The translations under genes were made by a program, and so were the position numbers. DNA of 49,398 bases from the NCBI GenBank assembly GCA_905480575.1, contig CAJQQZ010000095.1, positions 1-49,398 on the forward strand, given 5' to 3'. Of this stretch, positions 17,292 to 25,856 are shown piece by piece (the first letter of the stretch is position 1; each line of letters begins with the position of its first letter). The notes beneath the pieces are model-generated. The model was not told the origin of the DNA. It made no database searches and saw nothing but the letters and a program-made list of their open reading frames with translations. This DNA comes from an uncultured Alphaproteobacteria bacterium (GTDB taxonomy: Bacteria; Pseudomonadota; Alphaproteobacteria; UBA7985; CAJQQZ01).

Positions 17292-17645
17292 TCAACGCCA
17301 AATCCCTTTGTTTTGAGGTTGTACTTGATGCTCTTGTATTCCAAGACGTTTATCTTCTTTAAAACGCTTTCTTGATGTTTCTATTTTTTTGAGATCCTTT
17401 TTAGATCTGAGTTGAAGATAGAAAGAAAAAAGAACGGTAAAAACCACCAAAATGATAATCAAAGTTATTCTGAGAAATTGGCTGCCGACGTAACTGATTA
17501 AGAAGAGGCTCACCAAATGAACTCCGAACAACATAAATGGAGAGATAATAATCAAATAGGGATCATTATCGAATTTCCAATCTAACCATCGGATTAAACG
17601 ATTGTTGAAATAGCTGTTTTGAATAAACTCAATTGTTGATAGCAT
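17292..17645 (-). CDS. Hypothetical small membrane protein
   Basis: An AT-rich 117-codon frame opposite to its neighbours. It has two hydrophobic segments (about residues 32-52, SPFMLFGVHLVSLFLISYVG, and 58-75) followed by a basic coiled-coil-like tail (LRSKKDLKKIETSRKRFKED). No family is recognised and no good ribosome-binding site precedes the ATG at 17645. Its base composition differs from the flanking genes. It fills the only gap between the FAD oxidoreductase and the dioxygenase and may be a real orphan gene or chance. Confidence 0.45.
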   Translation of the reverse strand: MLSTIEFIQNSYFNNRLIRWLDWKFDNDPYLIIISPFMLFGVHLVSLFLISYVGSQFLRITLIIILVVFTVLFSFYLQLRSKKDLKKIETSRKRFKEDKRLGIQEHQVQPQNKGIWR

Positions 17646-17692
17646 CTAAAAGAAGATAAGAACTCAGGTAGTATCAATCAAGGATCATTAGT

Positions 17693-18565
17693 TTGAAGAT
17701 CAAAACTTTACATTCCAGATTCGGAATAGAAATCTCCGGCGTTGATCTTTCAACTCTTGATGAATCAACTGAATTTCCTGCTGTCCGTAAAGCGTTCGAC
17801 GACTATTCCTTACTACTTTTCAGGCGACAAGACCTCCAACCTGACGATCATCTGCGCTTTGGCCGCATGTTCGGGCCTATTGAAGATCGCGAAGCTGAGG
17901 ACTTGCAGGCCAGAGAAGGCTATGAAGTTCCAAAGGTCTCCAATGTCCGCGATGACGGATCGATAACGGCGGAAATGGATCTACATACTCTCCATCTCAA
18001 GTCCAATATGCTGTGGCACACGGACAGTACATTCCTACCAGTTCCGGCTTTGGCCAACATCATCACAGCGAAGATTGTTACGGCCACTGGCGGTGCCACC
18101 GAAATTGCGAGCAGCCGTGCCGCCTGGGCCGATATGCCGGAAAAGTTGAAAATACGGATCAAAAAGGCGTCGATTTGGCATCGCTATTCACACTCTCGCG
18201 CTAAGATTTCCAAAGAATTAGCGGCACTGCCCATGTTCCATAAATGGGACGATCAACATTGGAAAGCAATTTGGGCCAATCCAGCCAATGGTGAGGAGGC
18301 AGTTTACATCGCTTCTCATGCTTTCAAAGTTGATGGTTTAGATGACGACGAAGGGACAGCCCTGATCGAGGAAGTTGTCGATTTTTGCACCAAGCCTCAG
18401 TATGTTTATTCACATGACTGGCAAGTCGGCGATGTCTTGATCTGGGATGAGAGAGCAACGCTTCATAGGGCTACCCCTTGGCCCTATGACCAGCCGCGAA
18501 CCTTAAATTCCATTTGTGTTTCAGTAACCGATAGTGATGGGTTGGCAGAAATGCGCCCCGATTAG
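17693..18565 (+). CDS. TauD/TfdA-family Fe(II)/2-oxoglutarate dioxygenase
   Basis: A 290-residue dioxygenase with the facial triad: HTD in MLWHTDSTFLP (near residue 107) and the distal His in WDERATLHRATPWP near residue 263, followed by an Arg in DQPRTLNSICV that would bind 2-oxoglutarate. The N-terminal IEISGVDLSTLDE motif is typical of TfdA-like enzymes. Substrates of this family include taurine, alkyl sulfates, aryloxyacetates and betaines; which one applies is not visible. The start is a TTG at 17693 with AAGGA eight bases upstream. The gene is followed after 59 bp by a FabG-like SDR. Confidence 0.88.
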   Translation: MKIKTLHSRFGIEISGVDLSTLDESTEFPAVRKAFDDYSLLLFRRQDLQPDDHLRFGRMFGPIEDREAEDLQAREGYEVPKVSNVRDDGSITAEMDLHTLHLKSNMLWHTDSTFLPVPALANIITAKIVTATGGATEIASSRAAWADMPEKLKIRIKKASIWHRYSHSRAKISKELAALPMFHKWDDQHWKAIWANPANGEEAVYIASHAFKVDGLDDDEGTALIEEVVDFCTKPQYVYSHDWQVGDVLIWDERATLHRATPWPYDQPRTLNSICVSVTDSDGLAEMRPD

Positions 18566-18624
18566 ATTGTCAAATGCGCGATCACCCCTATATCAATCCA
18601 GAGATTTCAAGATAGGATGAAACA

Positions 18625-19368
18625 ATGTCTAGAATTGTAATGGTTACCGGCGGCAGCCGAGGAATTGGCGCAGCGGCAGCGAGGCTGGCAGCGGAGCAAG
18701 GCTACGATGTTTGCATCAACTACAATTCTAACTGTGAGGCAGCAGAAGCGGTCGCGACTGACGTAGAAAAAGCTGGCCAGCAAGCCTTGGTTGTTCAGGC
18801 GGACACCTCTAAGGAAGCTGATGTCCTCAGGCTGTTCGAGACCTGTGATAAGCAACTTGGTACTTTGGACGCATTGATCAACAACGCTGGCATCGTCGGT
18901 CATATGACGCGCATGGAGGACATGCAGGCCGATGCCATTGACGAGCTGTTCGGCATAAATGTTCGCGGCTACTTCCTTTGTGCTCGAGAGGCGGTTCGTC
19001 GAATGTCAACAAAACACAGCGGCAAAGGCGGCACGATCGTGAATACTTCCTCAGCCGCCGCATACATTGGCGGCGGCGGTGAATGGATCCATTACGCGGC
19101 ATCAAAAGGCGCCACAGACACCATGACTTTTGGATTGGCCAAAGAAGTCGCGAAAGAAGGTATCCGCGTTAACGCGGTTCAACCTGGCCTCATTGAAACC
19201 GAGATCCACGCAACAGGCATGGCAAACCGTCTCGAAGTCATGACGCCTATGGTTCCAATGGGCAGAACTGGCTCTGCTGAAGAGGTGGCAGAAGTTATTT
19301 TGTGGCTGTTGTCAGACGCCGCGAGTTACGTGACGGGTGCATTGGTACCGGTTAGTGGTGGTCGGTAG
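18625..19368 (+). CDS. SDR-family oxidoreductase, FabG-like
   Basis: A 247-residue classical SDR: TGGSRGIG cofactor motif at residues 8-15, INNAG near 87, catalytic NTSSAAAYIGGGGEWIHYAASK with Tyr and Lys, and a C-terminal YVTGALVPVSGGR. NADP preference is suggested by the basic Arg in the glycine-rich motif. It probably shares a transcript with the upstream dioxygenase, although it has its own AGGATG site. Substrate unknown. Confidence 0.87.
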   Translation: MSRIVMVTGGSRGIGAAAARLAAEQGYDVCINYNSNCEAAEAVATDVEKAGQQALVVQADTSKEADVLRLFETCDKQLGTLDALINNAGIVGHMTRMEDMQADAIDELFGINVRGYFLCAREAVRRMSTKHSGKGGTIVNTSSAAAYIGGGGEWIHYAASKGATDTMTFGLAKEVAKEGIRVNAVQPGLIETEIHATGMANRLEVMTPMVPMGRTGSAEEVAEVILWLLSDAASYVTGALVPVSGGR

Positions 19369-19464
19369 AAGTTTGCCACTGTTCATACTCTAGGAACTTG
19401 AGCGTTCCCGGCTTGAGTGGGGGTTATTTGTTGCGGTAAACGTCGGGCCTCGGAGAAACGAGAT

Positions 19465-19491
19465 CCCGGAGAAGCCTCGCGGCTTTCCGGG
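19465..19491. terminator. Strong GC-rich hairpin between convergent genes
   Basis: CCCGGAGAAGCC and GGCTTTCCGGG pair over eleven positions with one bulged G and a TCGC loop. It lies between the ends of the SDR (plus) and creatinase (minus). There is no T run on either side, so it is best read as a bidirectional 3'-end stabiliser or factor-assisted terminator. Confidence 0.5.
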
Positions 19492-19521
19492 AAAGTATGG
19501 TTTATGATTGCTTAGGATGGT

Positions 19522-20760
19522 CTACCCAGCAATCACATTATGCTCAGGACCATAAGGGAACTTGGTAATGTTCTCCGCACCCTCTTCAGTGATAACAAGA
19601 ATGTCGTGCTCACGGTATCCACCAGCACCTGGTTGGCCTTCTGGAATTGTGAGCATTGGTTCCATGGAAACAACCATGCCTGGTTCCAGGGCCGTGTCGA
19701 TGTCTTCACGCAGCTCTAGTCCCGCTTCACGGCCGTAATAGTGCGATAGAACGCCGAATGAGTGACCGTAACCGAAACTGCGGTATTGTAGCAAATCACG
19801 CTCAGCGAAGAACTCGTTGATTTCAGCACAAATGCCTGAGCAAGTAGCACCGGCTTTAATCAAGCTGATCCCGAGTTCATGAGCACCGACGTTAGCTTTC
19901 CAAATTTTCAGGGAAGCATCGTCAGGCTCGCCAAGGAACAATGTCCGTTCGAGAGCTGTGTAGTAGCCAGAAATCATTGGAAAGGTGTTAAGGGACAAGA
20001 TATCGCCCATTTCCAATTCTTTACAAGTCACTGGATTATGCGCGCCATCTGTGTTGAGACCTGATTGGAACCAAACCCAGTTATCGCGCATTTCAGAGCC
20101 AGGGAAAGACTTCGCGATTTCCATTTCCATGGCGTTACGGCCCGCCATAGCCACATCAATTTCACGTGTGCCTTCTTTGATCGCTGCATGGATTGCGAAA
20201 CCACCAACATCAGCAACACGAGCACCTTCTTTGATCAGTGCGATTTCAGCGTCAGATTTAGCCATGCGTTGAAACATTGTTGCGCCAGCTAGATCCACAA
20301 GATCTGTTGTGCCGAGGAAATCAACCAACTTATCACGTTGTTGAAGTGACAGATGATCCCCCTCAACGCCGATGCGTTTGCCTTGCGTGAGCGATAGAAC
20401 AGCGCGCCAATAGTTATCGCGCTTCCAATCTGTGTAGACAAGGTTGTCACAAGCTGATTGTCGCGCCGGTTGTCCACCATCGATGTTGGCTGAAACAGTC
20501 GTGGCATTGTCTGCGGTGACGACACAAGCATATGGACGACCAAAAGCACAATATAGAAAGCCAGAATAGTAGGCGATGTTGTGCATGGAGGTTAGGACAA
20601 CGGTATCAACCGAATGCTCCGACATGATTTTGCGCAATCCGGACAGACGTTGATCATACTCAGCTTGTGCAAAGGGTAAAGCGGGCTTCGGACCATTGTT
20701 GAAAGTGAAGAATTCAGGGCGCACTACTTGAGCAGCAGCGGAAGAAGGTGAAAAGGGCAT
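19522..20760 (-). CDS. Creatinase (creatine amidinohydrolase)
   Basis: Creatinase hydrolyses creatine to sarcosine and urea. This 412-residue protein has the creatinase N-terminal domain with MHNIAYYSGFLYCAFGRPYACVV and SANIDGGQPAR, and a pita-bread M24 domain with WVWFQSGLNTDGAHNPVT (His241, matching the catalytic His of Pseudomonas creatinase as I recall it), SGYYTALERTLFLGEP, FGYGHSFGVLSHYYGREAGLELREDIDT and GAGGYREHDILV. The close run of matches to known creatinase makes a simple prolidase assignment unlikely. It has a GGAGG site before ATG 20760. No sarcosine oxidase, creatininase or urease gene is adjacent. Confidence 0.88.
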   Translation of the reverse strand: MPFSPSSAAAQVVRPEFFTFNNGPKPALPFAQAEYDQRLSGLRKIMSEHSVDTVVLTSMHNIAYYSGFLYCAFGRPYACVVTADNATTVSANIDGGQPARQSACDNLVYTDWKRDNYWRAVLSLTQGKRIGVEGDHLSLQQRDKLVDFLGTTDLVDLAGATMFQRMAKSDAEIALIKEGARVADVGGFAIHAAIKEGTREIDVAMAGRNAMEMEIAKSFPGSEMRDNWVWFQSGLNTDGAHNPVTCKELEMGDILSLNTFPMISGYYTALERTLFLGEPDDASLKIWKANVGAHELGISLIKAGATCSGICAEINEFFAERDLLQYRSFGYGHSFGVLSHYYGREAGLELREDIDTALEPGMVVSMEPMLTIPEGQPGAGGYREHDILVITEEGAENITKFPYGPEHNVIAG

Positions 20761-20778
20761 AACAGACCTCCGAAAAAT

Positions 20779-20808
20779 TTCGGGCCTTTGGTTTCCAAAA
20801 GTCCCGAA
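20779..20808 (-). promoter_or_regulatory. Hairpin in the leader of the creatinase gene
   Basis: TTCGGG (20779-20784) and CCCGAA (20803-20808) pair, with an inner CTTTGG/CCAAAAG stem and a TTT loop (one bulge, one mismatch). It sits 19 nt upstream of the creatinase ATG, close to its ribosome-binding site, in the 250-bp divergent region with the thiolase gene. The rest of that region shows AT-rich sequence with a TTGAC at about 20951 but no clear promoter. Confidence 0.4.
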
Positions 20809-21010
20809 TATCTATCCGGGCGTACAGGACCAAAAGAGTCTGGGGTTCTTAACCCATTTACGGTGACGCCATCACCGAGAACTCATATTTTGCCTTTAAC
20901 AAAGAAAACTGAGTATGTCTATCTCTTGTTGATCCGCCATGTGGACAAATCTTGACTAATTGATTAACTGAAACAGCTTTAGAAACAGTTTCAAAAAAAG
21001 AGGATTCCCC

Positions 21011-22177
21011 ATGACTGCATCAATCGTTGGATGGTCACATCTCCCTTTTGGCAAATACGACAATCTTTCTGTTGAAGAAATGATTGTGGATGTAGCAACG
21101 TCCGCCATCGCGGATGCGGGATTGGAGCCTAAAGATATCGATCAAGTTTTCCTAGGTCATTACAACGGCGGTTTCGTTGACCAAGATTTCTCGTCCTCCT
21201 TGGTGTTCGAAGCCCATCCTGACTTCCGTTTCAAGCCAGCCACACGGGTTGAAAACGCCTGCGCAACGGGTTCAGCCGCAATTCACCAAGGTATCAACGT
21301 CATTGAGGCCAAAAAAGCCAAACGTGTCCTCGTTGTTGGTGTTGAGAAGATGTCAGAGCGCAGTGGTAAAGAGGTTGGTGATATTCTCATCCGTGCAGCA
21401 TACCTAAAAGAAGAGGGCGATATCAAAGGCGGGTTCGCCGGTGTCTTCGGCAAGATTGCTGAACTCTACTTCCAACGTCACGGCAATCAAGCCGATGCAT
21501 TGGCCCAAATTGCGGCTAAGAACCACAAGAATGGCTGTCGTAATCCCTTCGCGCAAATGCGCAAAGATCTTGGCTATGACTTCTGCCGAAATGAGTCAGA
21601 AAAGAACCCAATCGTTGCTGGTCCACTAAAACGCACTGATTGCTCACTTGTTTCCGATGGTGCAGCCGCCATTGTTTTGGCCGATGCCGATACAGCTAAG
21701 GCCTCAGAGAAAGCTGTTGCATTCAGGGCCGCCGTCCAGGTCAATGATTTCCTGCCCCTTAGTAAACGTGACATCATTGATTTCGAAGGTCCAGCAGTCG
21801 CCTGGCAACGCGCCTTCAAAGAGGCCGGAATGTCTTTAGATGATCTTGACCTCGCCGAGACACATGACTGCTTCACAGTAGCCGAATTGATCCAGTATGA
21901 AGCCATGGGACTTACGGATAAAGGGCAGGGTGCTACGGCCCTCAAAGAAGGCTGGGTCTACAGGGAGGGCAAACTGCCAATCAACGTATCCGGTGGTCTG
22001 AAAGCAAAGGGACACCCGATTGGTGCTACCGGCGTATCAATGCACGTTCTAACTGCTATGCAACTCACTGGTACTGCCGGAGACATGCAGGTCAAAGACG
22101 CGAAGGCAGCAGGCGTTTTCAATATGGGCGGCGCCGCGGTGGCCAACTTCGTATCTATTCTGGAACCTCAGCGCTAA
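21011..22177 (+). CDS. Thiolase-family acyl-CoA acetyltransferase (SCP2-like)
   Basis: A 388-residue thiolase fold. The nucleophilic Cys lies in RVENACATGSAAIHQG near residue 85-90, and the catalytic His in GGLKAKGHPIGATGVSMH near 335-340. The C-terminal Cys-containing loop of biosynthetic thiolases is replaced by FNMGGAAVANFV, typical of SCP2-type thiolases, so it may cleave or condense unusual acyl-CoAs or even lack thiolysis. It has an AGAGGA ribosome-binding site and is followed 17 bp later by an acyl-CoA synthetase, suggesting a two-gene pathway for a carboxylic acid. Confidence 0.87.
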   Translation: MTASIVGWSHLPFGKYDNLSVEEMIVDVATSAIADAGLEPKDIDQVFLGHYNGGFVDQDFSSSLVFEAHPDFRFKPATRVENACATGSAAIHQGINVIEAKKAKRVLVVGVEKMSERSGKEVGDILIRAAYLKEEGDIKGGFAGVFGKIAELYFQRHGNQADALAQIAAKNHKNGCRNPFAQMRKDLGYDFCRNESEKNPIVAGPLKRTDCSLVSDGAAAIVLADADTAKASEKAVAFRAAVQVNDFLPLSKRDIIDFEGPAVAWQRAFKEAGMSLDDLDLAETHDCFTVAELIQYEAMGLTDKGQGATALKEGWVYREGKLPINVSGGLKAKGHPIGATGVSMHVLTAMQLTGTAGDMQVKDAKAAGVFNMGGAAVANFVSILEPQR

Positions 22178-22194
22178 GGGACGAGGCACTTCCT

Positions 22195-23775
22195 ATGTCA
22201 ATTCCTGTGATGAACCTGGGCCATCTCTTGACCCAGTCTGCAAAACTGCACCCCAATCGACCCGCGTTGACTCAAGGGGGTCTTGTTTACACTTATAAAG
22301 ATCTCAACCAACGCGTCGATGCTATGGCAGCTGCACTCAAGTCTATGGGGCTTGAGAAAGGTGACCGTGTCTTAGTGCAGTCCCGCAATGTGCCACAAAT
22401 GTTTGAATCAATGTGGGCCATCTTCAAAGCCGGTCTTGGCTGGGCTCCGGTGAACTTTCGCATGGCACCTGGCGAAGTTGCTTATCAAGGCAGCGACTGC
22501 GACGCGGCTGCTTTCATCTACGAGAAACCGTTTGCCGCGCACGCTGATGCAGTTAGAGAGGCCTGCCCAAACCTGAAAGCCATTGTTTGCATTGGTGGTG
22601 CTCGAGAGAATGAACACAGCTACGACGAACTCGTAGCTCAAAAACTGGGGGGCACGTTCCAAGAAGAGGCAGTCAGTTATGACGACCTCCTCTGGTTGTT
22701 CTACACTTCAGGGACGACCGGCCGCCCTAAAGGTGGGATACTAACGCACGGTCAGATCGCCTTCGTTGTGAACAACCACTTGGCAGATCTGGTTCCTGGC
22801 ACAACGTTTGAAGATGCCTCTTTGATTATTGCTCCCTTGAGCCATGCTTCTGGCTTGCACGCCTTCACGCAGATTGCTGTTGGTGCCAACAATGTTATGG
22901 CAAATCCTGGATCTTTTGACCCCGTCGAAGCCTGGGCGCTGATAGAGAAGTATCGGGTGTCGAACATGTTCACCGTTCCAACACTTCTTAAGCGCCTAGT
23001 TGAATGCCCTGCAGTCGATGAAGTTGACCATTCTAGTTTGAAGCACATCATCTACGCCGGTGCGCCTATGTATCGTACTGACCAAGAGTATGCGTTGACT
23101 AAGATTGGGCCGGTTATTGTTCAGTATTTCGGCCAAGGAGAAGTGACTGGTAATATAACGGTCCTTCCAGCCCACATGCATACCGCAGATTATCTAGAGG
23201 CAGACGAATCAGGTGTTGGCAGCTGCGGCTTTGCGCGAACCGGGATGCAGTTAGCGATTTTGGATGATCAAGGCCAAGAGCTGAAAACTGGTGAGATCGG
23301 CAATATCTGCGTTAAAGGACCCGCCGTTTGTGGCGGCTACTACAATAGACCGGAAGCGACGGAAAAAGCTCTGCGGTTCGGTTGGTGGGATACCGGAGAC
23401 GTCGGTCGCCTTGATGAGCGCGGGCTCCTCTATATCACCGGGCGGGCTTCGGACATGTATATATCCGGCGGTTCCAACGTCTATCCGCGTGAAATTGAAG
23501 AAGCCATTCTCTCATTTGGTTCAATAACAGAAGCCGCGGTTGTTGGGGTTCCAGACCCTCAATGGGGCGAAAGTGGCATCGCTGTTATTGCTCCTATGGA
23601 TGGCGCGGAAATCGATATTGAAGCCTTGAAACAACATCTGTCAAAAGAGCTCGCCAAATACAAATGGCCAAAACGATTCCTGATTTGGGATGAAGTCCCC
23701 AAATCGGCCTATGGGAAAATGTCCAAGAAATTGCTGAAAGAAATCCTGGAAGAAAAAGGTCTCTTTCATCCGTGA
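22195..23775 (+). CDS. AMP-dependent acyl-CoA synthetase
   Basis: A 526-residue ANL-superfamily ligase. Motifs are LWLFYTSGTTGRPKGGILTH (P-loop, near residue 165-185), YFGQGEVTGNIT (A5 region), GWWDTGDVGRLDERGLLYITGRASDMYISGG (A7/A8 hinge) and the catalytic Lys in SAYGKMSKKLLKEIL near the C-terminus. It activates a carboxylic acid to acyl-CoA via acyl-AMP; chain length cannot be read. It is co-transcribed with the upstream thiolase. Confidence 0.9.
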   Translation: MSIPVMNLGHLLTQSAKLHPNRPALTQGGLVYTYKDLNQRVDAMAAALKSMGLEKGDRVLVQSRNVPQMFESMWAIFKAGLGWAPVNFRMAPGEVAYQGSDCDAAAFIYEKPFAAHADAVREACPNLKAIVCIGGARENEHSYDELVAQKLGGTFQEEAVSYDDLLWLFYTSGTTGRPKGGILTHGQIAFVVNNHLADLVPGTTFEDASLIIAPLSHASGLHAFTQIAVGANNVMANPGSFDPVEAWALIEKYRVSNMFTVPTLLKRLVECPAVDEVDHSSLKHIIYAGAPMYRTDQEYALTKIGPVIVQYFGQGEVTGNITVLPAHMHTADYLEADESGVGSCGFARTGMQLAILDDQGQELKTGEIGNICVKGPAVCGGYYNRPEATEKALRFGWWDTGDVGRLDERGLLYITGRASDMYISGGSNVYPREIEEAILSFGSITEAAVVGVPDPQWGESGIAVIAPMDGAEIDIEALKQHLSKELAKYKWPKRFLIWDEVPKSAYGKMSKKLLKEILEEKGLFHP

Positions 23776-23844
23776 TCCGCTTTGTTTCGCTTTTTACAAT
23801 AAAGCCAGTTATAGCTCTTCTCGATAACCAGTAAAGGGACTGCC

Positions 23845-24333
23845 GTGAGCCGTTTAGACAGCTTCATCCGCCGTATGCAGGCGCAAAGAGAAATCCTAAA
23901 CCAGACCGCTGCTGCAATCGCAGATTTGCCTGGACCAGTTCTTGAGATAGGACTGGGTAACGGGCGTACTTATGATCATTTAAGAGAGATCTTGCCGACA
24001 CGAGAAATCTTTGTATTTGATCGTGCAGTAAATGCTCATCCGAGCTGTATTCCCGAAGACAAATATCTGTTGTTGGGGGAAGTTGAAGAAACTCTTGGTA
24101 ACTGTGACGATCGTATTCCGGAACTCGCAACGCTTGTTCATAGTGATATCGGTCTTGGTGATCCAGAAGGAAATATCGAGATTGGCCGTTGGCTTTCGCC
24201 CCTCATAGACAAGCGTACGGCTAGCGGTGGTATCGTTGTGTGTAATCTTGAGCTAACTCTTTCGGGCTATAAGGACCTTCCATTGCCAGAAGGTATTCGA
24301 CCAGGTCGCTATTTCGTCTATCAAAAGCCATAA
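23845..24333 (+). CDS. Small class I SAM-dependent methyltransferase-like protein
   Basis: A 162-residue protein with a class I SAM-binding start, PGPVLEIGLGNGRTYDHLREILP (motif I), and the acid of motif II in IFVFDRAV. It resembles the short Methyltransf_17 group. The C-terminal half is short and has no clear substrate-recognition domain, so the target is unknown. The start is a GTG at 23845 with AAAGGGA upstream. It ends just before a strong hairpin shared with the opposing His-rich gene. Confidence 0.72.
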   Translation: MSRLDSFIRRMQAQREILNQTAAAIADLPGPVLEIGLGNGRTYDHLREILPTREIFVFDRAVNAHPSCIPEDKYLLLGEVEETLGNCDDRIPELATLVHSDIGLGDPEGNIEIGRWLSPLIDKRTASGGIVVCNLELTLSGYKDLPLPEGIRPGRYFVYQKP

Positions 24334-24340
24334 CGTAGAG

Positions 24341-24377
24341 CCAAAAAGCCCTGTTAGATTGGGCTCTAACAGGGCTT
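24341..24377 (-). terminator. Bidirectional intrinsic terminator
   Basis: AAGCCCTGTTAG (24346-24357) and CTAACAGGGCTT (24366-24377) make a perfect 12-bp stem with an 8-nt loop. On the minus strand it is followed by a T run (five T, 24343-24347 read in reverse), so it is a good terminator for the LTxxQ gene. It also lies 12 nt after the methyltransferase stop. Confidence 0.85.
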
Positions 24378-24406
24378 GAGATTGCCGATTAATCAAGAGG
24401 AAGCGT

Positions 24407-24964
24407 TTAGTCCTCTTTGTATTCGCTCCGTTCTGAATGGTCGTCGTCGTCATTGTGCCAGCGACGATGTTTACCCCAACGTTTACCTTTCATATGACGG
24501 CGAAGTTCCTTGATGGCTGCTTTCTGATCGTCAGTTAGAACAGCTTCAAACGCTTCTGTTGCTGGGCGTAGACGTTGAATGTTTTCCAATTTTATCGTCA
24601 GGACTTTTTCACGTTTTGCTAATTTCGCAGACATTGATTTGGGACGGCCTTCGGCTTTGAGGTCTGCGCACAGTGCCAAAATTGCTTCCGCATTGGATTG
24701 ACGAACAGACTTCAATGTTTCCCATTCGTCTTTTTGGTTCTCTTCTATGCCGATGTAGCGCGCAACAAGAGCATTGCGACCTTCCATTCGTTCCAAGCGA
24801 TCAGGATTGCACATGCGGCGCATTTCACCTTTACCGCCATGCTTACCACCCTGATGCCCCCAGCCATGTTTGCCCCAGTTGTGACCACTGCCTGCATGGG
24901 CGACTAAAGCGAGGGGGACAATGACCGCAACAGCGCCCAATCCATAAATCCATTTCATTTTCAT
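24407..24964 (-). CDS. His-rich LTxxQ-motif (Spy/CpxP-like) periplasmic protein
   Basis: A 185-residue protein with a signal peptide (LGAVAVIVPLALVAHA, cleavage before GSGHNW). The mature N-terminus is rich in His, Gly and Lys (HNWGKHGWGHQGGKHGG), the helical middle carries the LTDDQ motif near residue 143, and the tail has further His and an acidic run (RWHNDDDDHSE). Spy/CpxP proteins are periplasmic chaperones or adaptors, some metal-linked. The His-rich ends suggest metal binding. It is divergent from an OmpR-type response regulator and kinase, much as cpxP is from cpxRA, so it is a likely target of that system. Confidence 0.78.
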   Translation of the reverse strand: MKMKWIYGLGAVAVIVPLALVAHAGSGHNWGKHGWGHQGGKHGGKGEMRRMCNPDRLERMEGRNALVARYIGIEENQKDEWETLKSVRQSNAEAILALCADLKAEGRPKSMSAKLAKREKVLTIKLENIQRLRPATEAFEAVLTDDQKAAIKELRRHMKGKRWGKHRRWHNDDDDHSERSEYKED

Positions 24965-25124
24965 GTTCCTGAGTCCTTTCGTTGTTTGATGATTGTAAGA
25001 TAGGGCCGAAGTGTTTCGCGTGCTTTTCGGATCGCGGGTGGTTTGTTTCTGATTGTAACAAACTTCATGACAAACCCATGGCAGCTCTTTATATGATGGA
25101 AAGAAGTTCGCTACCTTTCAGCTC
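24965..25124. promoter_or_regulatory. Divergent regulatory region between the His-rich gene and the two-component system
   Basis: The octamer GATTGTAA occurs twice, at 24991 and 25051, exactly 60 bp apart. A plausible promoter for the response regulator is ATGACA at 25067-25072, a 17-bp spacer and TATATG at 25090-25095. These could be regulator sites for autoregulation; this is unproven. Confidence 0.35.
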
Positions 25125-25856
25125 ATGAACAACAAACCTTCAAACTTGCTAATTGTCGACGACGACGTTGAGATTAGGCAGCTGCTAAGCGATTATCTGT
25201 CAAAGGAAGAATTCGTTACTCACCAGGCATCTGGGGGTGTCGAAATGCGCGAAGTATTAGCGATGAACAAGATCGACCTGATCCTGTTGGATTTAATGAT
25301 GCCCGTCGAAGACGGCATTGCGATCACACGTTGGTTACGATCAAACCCAGAGACTGCTGACTTACCCATCATCATGGTCACGGCCAAAGGCGACGATATA
25401 GATCGCATCATTGGATTGGAAATCGGGGCAGATGATTACGTTTCTAAGCCTTTCAATCCTCGAGAGTTAAAAGCACGTATTGCAGCAGTTCTCAGAAGGA
25501 CGTCCCTGGCTGTTCGATCAGAAGATTCAACTGAACAACGCGTGCTCGGTTTTGAAGATTGGCGGTTGGACTTGAAAACTTGTCAGCTACGTACAGCCGA
25601 AGGGACTGAGGTTTCACTTACAGCAGGAGAGTTTGATCTCCTACATGCTTTAGCTGAGAACGCACAAAAGATCATGAGCCGCGACCGTCTGTTGAGTCTA
25701 ACGCAAGGACGACAGGCTGAGGCGTTCGATCGTTCTATCGACATTCTCGTGTCTCGGGTTCGTAGTAAATTGGGAGACGACCCGAAAGAACCTTCACTTA
25801 TCCGAACGGTGAGGGGCGCGGGCTATATCCTTTCCAGCCCCGTCAGGAGACTGTGA
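25125..25856 (+). CDS. OmpR/PhoB-family response regulator
   Basis: A 243-residue two-domain regulator. The receiver has the acidic pocket (LLIVDDDVEIRQLL), phospho-acceptor Asp in LILLDLMMPVEDG near residue 55, Thr in IIMVTAKG and Lys in YVSKPFNPREL. The DNA-binding winged helix includes LTAGEFDLLHALAENAQKIMSRDRLL and SIDILVSRVRSKLGDDPKEPSLIRTVRGAGYIL. It is followed by a histidine kinase whose ATG overlaps its stop. The nearest candidate target is the divergent His-rich gene. Confidence 0.93.
   Translation: MNNKPSNLLIVDDDVEIRQLLSDYLSKEEFVTHQASGGVEMREVLAMNKIDLILLDLMMPVEDGIAITRWLRSNPETADLPIIMVTAKGDDIDRIIGLEIGADDYVSKPFNPRELKARIAAVLRRTSLAVRSEDSTEQRVLGFEDWRLDLKTCQLRTAEGTEVSLTAGEFDLLHALAENAQKIMSRDRLLSLTQGRQAEAFDRSIDILVSRVRSKLGDDPKEPSLIRTVRGAGYILSSPVRRL

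Noticed and set aside
19522-20760. Generic Xaa-Pro aminopeptidase (prolidase) call for the M24 gene
   Set aside because: Creatinase-specific blocks in both domains, including the DGAHNPVT segment, match creatinase much better, and the N-domain motif SANIDGGQP is characteristic.
20940-20990. TTGAC near 20951 as the -35 box of the thiolase promoter
   Set aside because: No acceptable -10 element follows at 16-18 bp; the match is too weak to list.
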